A DNA stretch of 20,723 nt. Origin: Pelomonas sp039929605 (GTDB taxonomy: Bacteria > Pseudomonadota > Gammaproteobacteria > Burkholderiales > Burkholderiaceae_C). Location: contig NZ_JBDSQX010000006.1 of assembly GCF_039929605.1 (NCBI RefSeq), forward strand, positions 1-20,723. Direction: 5' to 3'. The number at the start of each line of letters is the position of its first letter. The stretch's first letter is position 1. Positions 7,810 through 15,868 of the stretch are shown here, piece after piece. Made by a program: the position numbers and the translations under genes. The notes beneath the pieces were generated by a model. That model was not told the origin of the DNA and did no database searches. It was given only the letters and a program-made list of their open reading frames with translations.

Positions 7810-10127
7810 AGGTCAAGGCCCTGCTGGTCGCGCTGGCGGTCCTGGGCGCTTGGGGCGTACAGGCCGAGACACTGACCGTGAAGGACGCCACGTCCCTCCA
7901 GGCCGCGCTGCAGCGAGCGCGGACCGACAAGCGAATCCACCGCATCGAGCTTGCGAGCGGCAGCTACGCGCTTGCCGCGCCCGTGGTCATCGACGAAGCG
8001 CTGTCGGGCACGGCTGACGAGCCCTTCGTGCTGGCCGCGGCACCCGGGGCGCGGCCGGTGCTGAGCGGCGCGGTATCGCTGCCCGCGCTGCGCTGGGAAG
8101 GCTGGCAGGACGGCATCTGGCGGGCCCGATATGCCGGCCCGTCGTTCCAGCGCCTGTGGCTGGGCCAGGCGCCGCTGGTGCGCGCCCGCTACCCCAACCT
8201 CGACCCTTCCAACCCGGGCTTCGGCGGCGCAGCTGACGCCACCTCGCCCGAGCGCGTGGCGCGCTGGCACGACCCGCAAGGTGCCGTGCTGCATGCGCTG
8301 CACGGCTACCAGTGGGGCGGCTTGCAGGTGCCCATCCTCGGCAAGCATCCCGATGGCCGCCTCCAGTACGGCCTGCAGGTCGGCAACAACCGCAGGATGC
8401 CACCCAGCGACAAGGACCGCTACGTCGAGAACGTGCTGGAAGAGCTGGACGCGCCGGGCGAGTGGTTCCATGACCGCAAGGACGGCTTGCTTTACTTCAA
8501 GCCGCTGGCCGGGGTGAAGCCGCCAGCGCTTGGCTTTCGGGGCGGCGTGCAGGAGGCGTTGGTGCGCATCGAAGGCCGGGGCGAGGCCGTCAGGCATGTC
8601 CGCTTGCAGCACCTGATCTTTAGCGAGACCGAGCCCACCTTCCTGAAGGCCACTGAGCCGCTGCTGCGCTCGGACTGGTCGTTCTACCGCGTCGGTGCGG
8701 TGACCATCGAGAACGCCGCAGACGTGGGTGTCGAGGACTCCGATTTCGTCGAGTTGGGCGGTCATGCCGTCGTCGTCAGCGGCCGGGCCCAGCGCGTGGC
8801 CATCTCGCGCAACCACATCCACGACATCGGCGGCACGGCCATCGCCTTCGTCGGCCGGCCCGAGGCCGTGCGCTCGCCGCTGTTCGAGTACCACGAGCGG
8901 CTGGAGGTCGCGGCCATCGACCGCACGCCGGGCCCGAAGTCCGATGCCTACCCCAAGGACTCCGAGGCCAGCGACAACCTCATCCACGACATCGGCCAGA
9001 TCGACCGCCAGGCCACCGGCGTGCAGATCGCGATGGCTGCGCGCATCACGGTCGATCACAACAGCATCTACCGCATGCCGCGCGCCGGCATCAACATCGG
9101 CGACGGCAACTGGGGTGGGCACCGCCTCACGCACAACGATGTCTTCGACACGGTGCGCCTGACCGGCGACCACGGCAGCTTCAACAGCTGGGGCCGCGAC
9201 CGCTACTGGCACCCGGACTACGCCGAGATGGCCCGTCGCGCCGCAGCCTACCCGGAGCTGGCGCTGCTGGACGCCGTCGAGCCCATCGTCATGCGGCACA
9301 ACCGCTGGCGCTGCGACCACGGCTGGGACGTGGACCTGGACGACGGCGCCTCCAACTACGTCATCGAAGACAACCTGATGCTGGCCGGCGGCCTGAAGCT
9401 GCGCGAGGGCTTCCAGCGCATCGTGCGCAACAACATCTTCGTCAACAGCAGCTTCCATCCGCACGTGTGGTTCGACAACGGTGGCGACGTCTTCGAGTCC
9501 AACGTCGTCATGGGCGCCCATCAGCCTGTGGAGATCAAGCGCTGGGGCCGCAGCGTCAACCGCAACTTCTTCGCGAGCGAGGCCGACCTGCGCAGTGCTC
9601 AGGCCCGCGGCACGGATGCCGACTCCGTCGCCGGCGACCCGCGCTTCGCCGCACCGGCCCGTGGCGACTACACGGTCACCAACGCCGAGCTTGCCGCGCG
9701 CGTCGGCTTCGTCAACTTCCCCATGGACGACTTCGGCGTGCGCCCGGCGCGACTGAAGGCGCTGGCCTTGCAGCCTGCATTCCCAGTGCCCAAGCAGGTC
9801 GCCTACGCCTCGCCGCTGCAGGCCGCACAGCAGCTTCACGGCCTGAGCCTCAAGCCGGTCGAGACCCTGGGCGAGCAGTCCGCCGCCGGCCTGGGCGACA
9901 AGGCCGGCCTCATCGTGCTGGCCGTCGAAGCGGGCAGTGCCGGCGCAGCCGCCGGACTGCAACCCCGCGACGTCATCGTCAGCGCGGCTCGGCAACCGGT
10001 CAACGACGTGGCGACGCTGCAATCGCTGCTGACCACCGGCCTGGCTGTCGACCTGATCGTCGTGCGCAATCAGGCGGGCACGACGCTGCAATGGCCGCGC
10101 ACTGCAGCCAAGCCAGCCAGCCATTGA
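7806..10127 (+). CDS. Right-handed beta-helix protein with C-terminal PDZ domain (GH141-like?)
   Basis: The start is the GTG at 7806, which overlaps the preceding stop and yields a Sec signal at once (MKVKALLVALAVLGAWGVQAE); total 773 residues. Residues about 20-100 resemble the N-terminal strand region of pectate-lyase/GH141-type proteins (LQAALQRAR, LSGTADEPFVLAA, ARPVLSGA). A beta-domain follows with FQRLWLGQAPLVRARYPN. Residues about 280-620 are parallel beta-helix repeats (NHIHDIGGTAIAFVG, NLIHDIGQ, NSIYRMPRAGINIGDG, NNIFVNSSF) with a conspicuous GDHGSFNSWGRDRYW segment. At about 690-770 is a PDZ-like domain (AGLQPRDVIVSAARQPVNDVATLQ). I cannot place catalytic residues. GH141 contains alpha-L-fucosidases and xylanases, so a side-chain hydrolase role fits the locus but is inferred. 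An uncatalytic glycan-binding role or a polysaccharide lyase is also possible. Confidence 0.78.
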   Translation: MKVKALLVALAVLGAWGVQAETLTVKDATSLQAALQRARTDKRIHRIELASGSYALAAPVVIDEALSGTADEPFVLAAAPGARPVLSGAVSLPALRWEGWQDGIWRARYAGPSFQRLWLGQAPLVRARYPNLDPSNPGFGGAADATSPERVARWHDPQGAVLHALHGYQWGGLQVPILGKHPDGRLQYGLQVGNNRRMPPSDKDRYVENVLEELDAPGEWFHDRKDGLLYFKPLAGVKPPALGFRGGVQEALVRIEGRGEAVRHVRLQHLIFSETEPTFLKATEPLLRSDWSFYRVGAVTIENAADVGVEDSDFVELGGHAVVVSGRAQRVAISRNHIHDIGGTAIAFVGRPEAVRSPLFEYHERLEVAAIDRTPGPKSDAYPKDSEASDNLIHDIGQIDRQATGVQIAMAARITVDHNSIYRMPRAGINIGDGNWGGHRLTHNDVFDTVRLTGDHGSFNSWGRDRYWHPDYAEMARRAAAYPELALLDAVEPIVMRHNRWRCDHGWDVDLDDGASNYVIEDNLMLAGGLKLREGFQRIVRNNIFVNSSFHPHVWFDNGGDVFESNVVMGAHQPVEIKRWGRSVNRNFFASEADLRSAQARGTDADSVAGDPRFAAPARGDYTVTNAELAARVGFVNFPMDDFGVRPARLKALALQPAFPVPKQVAYASPLQAAQQLHGLSLKPVETLGEQSAAGLGDKAGLIVLAVEAGSAGAAAGLQPRDVIVSAARQPVNDVATLQSLLTTGLAVDLIVVRNQAGTTLQWPRTAAKPASH

Positions 10128-10131
10128 ACCC

Positions 10132-10269
10132 ATGAATCCGAAGCAAACCGTCCTCGCCAGCGCCCTCGCACGCGCCACAATGGCCACCCAGGCCCAGGCC
10201 CAGAGCGCCGACGGGAACGGGGCGCCGCCAAGCCGGCGAGTTGACAACCGCCCTCGGGAATACAGATGA
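10132..10269 (+). CDS. Small ORF resembling an orphan signal peptide; coupled to GH2 start
   Basis: An ATG four bases after the beta-helix gene stop opens a 45-codon frame. It reads MNPKQTVLASALARA then TMATQAQAQSADGNG, followed by a charged, proline- and arginine-rich tail. The first 25 or so residues look like a secretory signal with an Ala-rich end, although the embedded Arg weakens the hydrophobic core. The TGA stop overlaps the ATG of the GH2 gene (ATGA at 10266-10269), so translating this frame could couple into the GH2 gene. No family is recognisable. I consider it most likely the 5' remnant of a deleted exported-protein gene, possibly kept as a leader; it may not make a stable product. 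Confidence 0.35.
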   Translation: MNPKQTVLASALARATMATQAQAQSADGNGAPPSRRVDNRPREYR

Positions 10270-13127
10270 GACAAGCTTCCTTCTTCTCGTGGGCCTCCTG
10301 GGCCCTCGCGCTGGTCCTGGCCGCCGGCAGCGCCACTGCGGCCGACGGCGCGCGCCAGCGCATCCGTATCGACGATGGCTGGCGCTTCGCGCTGGGCCAC
10401 GCCTCGGATCCGGCGCAGGACTTCGACCACGGCATGCGGCCGTTCTTCTTCGCCAAGGCGGGTTACGGCGACGGCCCCGCCGCAGCCGATTTCGAGGACC
10501 GGCCATGGCGCCGCGTCGACCTGCCGCACGACTGGGCCGTGGAGCTGCCGTTCAGCTCACGCGGCAGTTCGCAGCACGGCATGAAGGCAATCGGCCGCGG
10601 TTTTCCCGAGAACAGCGTCGGCTGGTACCGGCGTGAATTGGCAGTTCCCCAGTCGGCGCGCGGCCAGCGCATCGCGCTGGAGTTCGACGGCGTGTTCCGC
10701 GACAGCGTCGTCTGGGTCAACGGCCACTACCTGCACCGCGAGGCCAGCGGATATTCCGGCTTCCAGGTCGACATCAGCGACTACCTGAACTTCGGCGGGC
10801 GCAATGTCGTCGCGGTGCGCGTGGACGCCACCACGCAGGAAGGCTGGTGGTACGAAGGCGCAGGCATCTACCGCCATGTGTGGCTGACGCAGACCGGGCC
10901 GCTGCACGTGGCGCCCCAGGGCAGCTTCGTGCGCGCCACCGTGGTCGGTGGCCGCGCCGACGTGGCCGTCGACACCAAAGTGCACAACGCCGGCAATGCG
11001 GCCGACTCCTTCGGCCTGGAGCACGAGCTGCGCGACCCGGCAGGCCGCCTCGTCGCCCACGCCAGCGTGCCGGCACGCCGCGTGGCCGCCGATGCCAGCC
11101 TGGACGTGACGGCCCAACTGAGCGTCAAGGCGCCGCAGCTTTGGTCGCTAGAGGCGCCGCAGCGCTACACGCTGACGACCGTCGTCAAGCGCGGCGCCCA
11201 GGTCGTCGACCGCGTCGAAACGCCCTTCGGCATCCGCACCATCCGCTTCGATGCGAACGAGGGCTTCTTCCTCAACGGTCGCCATGTCAAGCTGCACGGC
11301 GTCAACAACCACCAGGATCACGCCGGCATCGGTGTGGCACTGCCAGACGGCATGCACGAGGCGCGGCTGAAGATGCTCAAGGCGATGGGCGTCAACGCCA
11401 TCCGCTCCGCCCACCACCCCGCCACGCCCGAGCTGCTGGAGGCCTGCGACCGACTTGGCATGCTCGTCATCGACGAGCACCGCATGATGGGCACGGCGCC
11501 GCAGATCCGCGACGAGCTGGAGCGCATGGTCAGGCGCGATCGCAACCACCCTTCGGTCATCCTGTGGTCGGTCGGCAACGAGGAATGGGCCATCGAGAAC
11601 ACGGAGATCGGCACCCGGCTGGCGCGCGAGATGCAGGCCATCGTGCACCGCCTGGACCCGACGCGCCCCGCCACGCTGGCCGCCTCCAGTTCGGGCCAGG
11701 CGGAGGGCACCTCGGTCGGTTCCCAGGTCATCGGCTTCAACTACAAGGGCCAGCACGACATCGACGCCATGCACCACCGCTTCCCCGAGCGGCCCATGGT
11801 CGTCACCGAGGAAGGCCTGACCTTTGCCACGCGCGGCGTCTATGCCGACGACCCGCAGCACGTGCACATCGCCGCCTACGACAAGCGCTCGGGCGGCGCG
11901 TCCACCTCCTCCATCGAGGAGGCCTGGCGGTTCAACGCCGAGCGCCCCTTCCTTGCCGGCATGTTCGTCTGGACCGGCTTCGACTACCGCGGCGAGACCA
12001 CCCCCTTCGGCTGGCCCGCCATCTCGTCGCAGTTCGGCATGCTGGACACGACCGGCGCGCTGAAAGACAGCGGCCAGTACCTGAAGGCCGCATGGACCGC
12101 CGAGCCCATGGTGCATGTGCTGCCGCACTGGAACTGGCCGGGCCGCGAAGGCCAGCCCGTCGACGTGCGCGTCTACGCCAACACCGACGAGGTCGAGCTG
12201 CTGCTGAACGACCGCTCGCTCGGCCGCAAGGCGCTGCAACGCTACGGCCACCTGCAGTGGACCGTGCCCTATGCGCCGGGCCGCCTGACGGCGCGGGGCT
12301 ACCGGGCTGGCCAGCTCGTCACCACGCAGACCGTTGCCACGACCGGCGACGGCACAGCGGTGCGGCTGAGCGTGGACCGCGTGCAGCTACGTGCGGGCGG
12401 CGGCGATGTCGCACTGGTCACCGTGAACGTCGTCGACCGCGAGGGCCTTGTCGTTCCGACCGCCGGTCACCGCGTCGCGTTCGAGGTCAGCGGGCCGATT
12501 CGGCTCATCGGTATGGGCAACGGCGACCCCGGCTCGCACGAGGCCGACCGCCCGGCCGAACTGCATCGCTACGCAGCCGCCACGGGCTGGCGCCACCGCA
12601 GCATCGCCCGGCCGGAGGACGCTGCTGCGTTGATGGCCACGGCAGGCGGCACCGGCTGGCGCGACCCCTTCGCCTGGGTGCGGCCCGAGCAGCAGCCCGC
12701 CGACAGCGCCTGGAACATGGTGCAGGCCACCATCAAGCGCACAGCGCCCGCCGGCGAACGCCAGGTGCTGCTCCTGGGCGAGGTCGCGCCGGGTGTGCAG
12801 TTCTATCTTGACGGCCGCGCCGTCGCGCTGCGGCAGGAGGCCGGCATGGCGGCCGTCGATCTCGACCCGACCGCTGGGCCCGAGGCCACGCTGACCGCCG
12901 TCTTCCCGACGCCGGAGGGTGGCACGCGCGCGCTGTTCGACGGCGCGCAGGGCGGCCGCCGTTGGGCGACGCTGCGCATCACCACACCGGCCGCACCGTG
13001 GCAGCGCAGCGTGTTCAACGGCCAGGCACAGGTGATCCTTCAGTCCACCGGCGAGCCGGGCCGCGCCACGCTGCGCGCCGTCAGCGACGGTCTCGCCCCA
13101 GCCACGACGGAGATCGAGATCTTCTGA
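10266..13127 (+). CDS. GH2 beta-galactosidase, exported
   Basis: This 953-residue protein has a Sec signal (residues about 1-25, ending SATAAD). The order of domains is: sugar-binding jelly roll (about 30-215, with DLPHDW, GWYRREL and WVNGHYLHREASGYSGF), an immunoglobulin-like domain (about 220-330), a TIM barrel (about 335-630) and C-terminal beta-domains of the DUF4982 type. The acid/base Glu is in WSVGNEEW (E439) and the nucleophile is probably the first Glu of VVTEEG (E515). After GMGNGDPGSHEAD the usual C-terminal domain is interrupted by about 155 residues (roughly 757-912) before resuming at RSVFNGQAQVILQSTG. GH2 enzymes of this layout remove terminal beta-galactose, for example from galactosyl-xyloglucan; beta-glucuronidase or other GH2 activities cannot be excluded. 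Its ATG overlaps the stop of the small ORF upstream, and only a weak GGGA lies before it. It closes the hydrolase run. Confidence 0.86.
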   Translation: MRQASFFSWASWALALVLAAGSATAADGARQRIRIDDGWRFALGHASDPAQDFDHGMRPFFFAKAGYGDGPAAADFEDRPWRRVDLPHDWAVELPFSSRGSSQHGMKAIGRGFPENSVGWYRRELAVPQSARGQRIALEFDGVFRDSVVWVNGHYLHREASGYSGFQVDISDYLNFGGRNVVAVRVDATTQEGWWYEGAGIYRHVWLTQTGPLHVAPQGSFVRATVVGGRADVAVDTKVHNAGNAADSFGLEHELRDPAGRLVAHASVPARRVAADASLDVTAQLSVKAPQLWSLEAPQRYTLTTVVKRGAQVVDRVETPFGIRTIRFDANEGFFLNGRHVKLHGVNNHQDHAGIGVALPDGMHEARLKMLKAMGVNAIRSAHHPATPELLEACDRLGMLVIDEHRMMGTAPQIRDELERMVRRDRNHPSVILWSVGNEEWAIENTEIGTRLAREMQAIVHRLDPTRPATLAASSSGQAEGTSVGSQVIGFNYKGQHDIDAMHHRFPERPMVVTEEGLTFATRGVYADDPQHVHIAAYDKRSGGASTSSIEEAWRFNAERPFLAGMFVWTGFDYRGETTPFGWPAISSQFGMLDTTGALKDSGQYLKAAWTAEPMVHVLPHWNWPGREGQPVDVRVYANTDEVELLLNDRSLGRKALQRYGHLQWTVPYAPGRLTARGYRAGQLVTTQTVATTGDGTAVRLSVDRVQLRAGGGDVALVTVNVVDREGLVVPTAGHRVAFEVSGPIRLIGMGNGDPGSHEADRPAELHRYAAATGWRHRSIARPEDAAALMATAGGTGWRDPFAWVRPEQQPADSAWNMVQATIKRTAPAGERQVLLLGEVAPGVQFYLDGRAVALRQEAGMAAVDLDPTAGPEATLTAVFPTPEGGTRALFDGAQGGRRWATLRITTPAAPWQRSVFNGQAQVILQSTGEPGRATLRAVSDGLAPATTEIEIF

Positions 13128-13157
13128 ACACCGCGAACACATTCTTCACGGTCAATG

Positions 13158-13191
13158 CGGCGCGCCCAGCCTTTGAGGGGCCGGCGCGTCG
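13158..13191 (+). terminator. GC-rich hairpin between GH2 and TonB-like genes
   Basis: The 113-bp gap after the GH2 stop contains a nine-pair stem (13158-13166 with 13183-13191, including one G-T pair) around a 16-base loop. No run of T follows, so it is not a textbook intrinsic terminator. It could attenuate transcription or protect the 3' end of the hydrolase mRNA. GC-rich DNA forms such stems by chance, so confidence is low. Confidence 0.25.
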
Positions 13192-13240
13192 ATGAACCTT
13201 GCAGGCTGCCTGACAACAGCCGAACGCCACAAAAATACCT

Positions 13241-14182
13241 ATGACACCGCCCCTTCACGACCCCGCCCCGCCCACGGCCGAACCTGCACAACGGCCTCAA
13301 TGGCAACGCCGTCACAACGGCTACGCGCTCACCATCGCCGTGCTCATCCATCTCGCGCTGCTGGTGGCAATACTGTCGTGGCGCTCCAAGGCGCCGCCGC
13401 CCAAGCCCCGCAATTCGGATATCAGAATCGTCGAGGTCAAGCAGTCGCCCAAGCCACCCGAACCCCCGCCGCCTGCGCCCAAGCTGCCTGAGCCGCCGCC
13501 GCCGACCATGCCCGAACTCCCGCCCATCGAGGTGACCAAGGTCGAGCCCGTGCCCCAGGCCGTCGCGCCGTTGGTGGCGGCCGCGCCGGCGCCGGCGCCG
13601 GCCGTTGTCAGCGCGCCTCCCCCGCCTGCCCCGGCCGCTCCTGCGGCCAGCAGCCCGGTGCCGCCCAAGCTGTTTGAAGAATGCGGGGACTCGCCCGACC
13701 GCAAGATGATTGCCGAGGTGTTCCGCCTGCGACCGGGCTTCACCACGGTGAAGGATATTCGCCGGCTCAAACCCATCAAGACCGTCTGCCTGGCGCAGCT
13801 CGACGTCTCGCCGCGCAAATTCACTGACGGGTTCCCCGGGCTGGACATGAGCGAATGGTTCGCGCTGGACATCCGTTTCACCGTCAACATCCCGGGGGAC
13901 ATCACGATGGATCTCATGCTGCTGGCTGACGACGGGGCCATTCTTACCGTGGACGACGAAGAGGTCATCAACAACGACGGCATCCACGCGCCGGAACCGG
14001 TGATGGCCACCGTGAAGCTGGCCAAGGGCCTGCGCAATTTCCGTGTGCGCTATTTCCAGGGGCCGGCCCCGGACCTGGCTCTGGCGCTGGTCTGGAAGAA
14101 GCCAGGAGCGCCCAACGCCGACTACCGGTACATCCCGCAACGGCTGCTCGGGCGCCCTGCAGCCGCTTCGGCGCCGCAATAG
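13241..14182 (+). CDS. TonB-type inner-membrane anchor fused to a PA14-like domain
   Basis: This 313-residue protein has a cytoplasmic N-terminus, one membrane span (about residues 29-47) and then a long proline-rich stretch (about 50-140, with PKPPEPPPPAPKLPEPPPP and Ala-Pro runs). This is the architecture of TonB. The span holds AVLIH, where H37 matches the His of the TonB SxxxH motif that couples to ExbB/ExbD; the Ser position is Ala. The expected TonB C-terminal domain is absent. Instead residues about 145-300 form a PA14-like beta-sandwich, recognised by the FTDGFPGL, LLADDGAILTVDDEEVINNDG, LAKGLRNFRVRYFQG and LALALVW blocks. PA14 domains often bind sugars, so a periplasmic glycan sensor or receptor contact is plausible. 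No clear Shine-Dalgarno sequence precedes the ATG. After the TAG the same frame stays open for 29 codons (to 14272), possibly a lost tail. It lies 113 bp after GH2 and 112 bp before the next gene. Confidence 0.72.
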   Translation: MTPPLHDPAPPTAEPAQRPQWQRRHNGYALTIAVLIHLALLVAILSWRSKAPPPKPRNSDIRIVEVKQSPKPPEPPPPAPKLPEPPPPTMPELPPIEVTKVEPVPQAVAPLVAAAPAPAPAVVSAPPPPAPAAPAASSPVPPKLFEECGDSPDRKMIAEVFRLRPGFTTVKDIRRLKPIKTVCLAQLDVSPRKFTDGFPGLDMSEWFALDIRFTVNIPGDITMDLMLLADDGAILTVDDEEVINNDGIHAPEPVMATVKLAKGLRNFRVRYFQGPAPDLALALVWKKPGAPNADYRYIPQRLLGRPAAASAPQ

Positions 14183-14294
14183 CCCGGTTGCAGCGAGCAG
14201 GTTTTTGATGGCGTGCTGCGCGACTGGGCGCTGGACGTGGATGGCCGGCAGTTGTATGCAGGCCAAGGGTAGAAACTTTCACTTGGGAGTGTTT

Positions 14295-15647
14295 ATGAAA
14301 GCATCACGAATTGCACGTTTCGCAGACCTGGGACCGCGCGCTGACCTGCGCGTGGCCCTGCGGTTGGTTGCCCTGGCGGCGCTCATGCACACGCCGGCGG
14401 CGGTGTTGGCTCAGGCTGGAACCTTTCCCGGCATGGAGCCAGGTCGCGTTGGCGGCGTGGCGGCCGATGGGCAGAACCCAGACAAGGCGGCTGCGGCGGC
14501 CAAGAACAAGCAGATGGAGCAGGAACTGATCGACAAGCAACGCGACGAAGCCGCGCTGCGCACCATGGTCGAACAGCGGGCAAAACTGCGGGAGCGCTTG
14601 GAGCGCGAAGCCGGCCTGCTGCGCCAGCCCGTCGAGCTTCTCGCAGGCATGTTCCAGCTGCCTGCCGACCTGAAGCTCTCGCCGGAGCATCGAAGCGTGG
14701 CCGAGGAGGTGCTGCGTCAACAACGTGAGCGCGCGCAGGCCGGCTGGGCGGCTTGGCTGAACGAGGAAACCTCACAGGGCAAGGGTGAGCTGCGGGCCGA
14801 AATGGCCGCGCAGCGATTGAGCAATCGCGTGCTCAACGAAGTGGCGCTCTGGCAGGCCGATACGACGCCGCACCCCAGCGACACGATCTGGATCGATGCG
14901 CTCAAGACACCCGCCATTTGCCAACGGCTGGATCAGACGCGGCCCGCTGGGCAGGTGGCGCAGCTGATCGAGGCGCTGCCTGCGGAGCAGCGCGATGCCG
15001 CCTGGCAGGGCGAGGCGGCGCGCCTGGCGCGATGGGGCCAGGTCACGCGGCAGGTGCCGCCTGCGCCGGACCGTGCGTTCGAGGACGAGCTGGTCGCCGC
15101 GCTGCCCAAGCCGCCCGGCAACGTAGCCAGCCTCGCCCCCGAGGTGCGCAACGCGCTGCAGACGCCGGGCTGGACCTATGCCGCGCAATCACCCGCTTCA
15201 CGTTGCGAGATGCTGCGCTGGTGGAGCCAGGAACAGGTGCGCACCCAGCGCATGACGGCCCCGCGTGCACTGCATGCCTGGCGCACCGCCATGGCCGTGC
15301 GTTCGTCGGGCTATCTGCTGCCCGATGTGCCGCGCAGCGGCCCGGGCGCGATCGACGCGAACGGCTTTCCGCTGATCGCACGCCGCGCCGAGCTTGCCGG
15401 CACGGTCGTCGTGGAACAGGACCTCGATGCCACCGGCAAGATCGTGCGCAGCTTTGTTCAGCGCCGCGAAGTCACGGCGGCCGGCGTGCGCGGCATGCCG
15501 GCCCTGGCCCTGGAGCGCGAGCTGGACGCCGTGAGCCTGGCCCGCGCCACCACCACCCCCGCCGTTGCCCCTGACCCGGCGCAGCTGCGCGACGGAACGG
15601 CCACGCGCCGCATCGGCATCGAGTGGGTGCTGCCCCAAGGTAGTTAG
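14295..15647 (+). CDS. Exported coiled-coil protein with TonB-C-like C-terminal domain
   Basis: The ATG at 14295 is preceded by GGGAG at a good distance and gives a signal-type N-terminus (hydrophobic ALRLVALAALMHTPAAVLAQA, about residues 22-42). The longer in-frame start at 14043 would overlap the previous gene and bury this signal. The mature protein has a charged helical region (about residues 65-115, rich in Lys, Glu, Gln and Arg, probably a coiled coil), then a helical middle with no family I recognise. The last 85 or so residues (AGTVVVEQDLDATGKIVRSF, then ALERELDAVSLARA, then RRIGIEWVLP) follow the strand-helix-strand pattern of the TonB C-terminal domain. That domain normally grips the TonB box of outer-membrane receptors and is exactly what the upstream TonB-like protein lacks. 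The product has 450 residues. The similarity is by eye only; treat the domain call as tentative. Confidence 0.6.
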   Translation: MKASRIARFADLGPRADLRVALRLVALAALMHTPAAVLAQAGTFPGMEPGRVGGVAADGQNPDKAAAAAKNKQMEQELIDKQRDEAALRTMVEQRAKLRERLEREAGLLRQPVELLAGMFQLPADLKLSPEHRSVAEEVLRQQRERAQAGWAAWLNEETSQGKGELRAEMAAQRLSNRVLNEVALWQADTTPHPSDTIWIDALKTPAICQRLDQTRPAGQVAQLIEALPAEQRDAAWQGEAARLARWGQVTRQVPPAPDRAFEDELVAALPKPPGNVASLAPEVRNALQTPGWTYAAQSPASRCEMLRWWSQEQVRTQRMTAPRALHAWRTAMAVRSSGYLLPDVPRSGPGAIDANGFPLIARRAELAGTVVVEQDLDATGKIVRSFVQRREVTAAGVRGMPALALERELDAVSLARATTTPAVAPDPAQLRDGTATRRIGIEWVLPQGS

Positions 15648-15868
15648 GCAAGACTGGGCTTGGAATGCATATCAGATCCGGCTAGGAGGCTGTCGGGCTT
15701 GGGGTCGGGTGGTTGGTGCAGACCTGTTGGAAGTCGCCTTAGCCTTCCGATCAATGACGTCACGCGCCTCATCCGCGACCAACGACTGATCTTCTTTCTC
15801 ACGTCGCAGGCGCGATGACGAGCGGATCTACGGCAGAGCAACCATCGACATACCTGGAAGGAAATTCC

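Noticed and set aside
7749..10529. 926-codon open frame on the minus strand
   Set aside because: It is antisense to the beta-helix and GH2 genes, spans their boundary, has no domain motifs and has the composition expected of a GC-rich shadow frame.
13490..13660. Proline/alanine-rich GC repeats resembling low-complexity DNA
   Set aside because: Explained as the periplasm-spanning linker of the TonB-like protein rather than an independent repeat element.
14183..14272. 29 further open codons in frame after the TAG of the PA14 gene (EQVFDGVLRDWALDVDGRQL region)
   Set aside because: It could be a lost tail exposed by a nonsense change, but an open run of this length is common in GC-rich DNA and I recognise no domain.
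14043..14294. Upstream start for the TonB-C-like gene
   Set aside because: It overlaps the previous gene and adds 84 residues without protein-like character; ATG 14295 has a good ribosome site and signal peptide.
15648..15868. 221-bp gap with an AGGAGGCTGTCGGGCTTG stretch recalling insertion-sequence ends
   Set aside because: I found no matching inverted end, target duplication or transposase remnant. An ISfinder search would decide.
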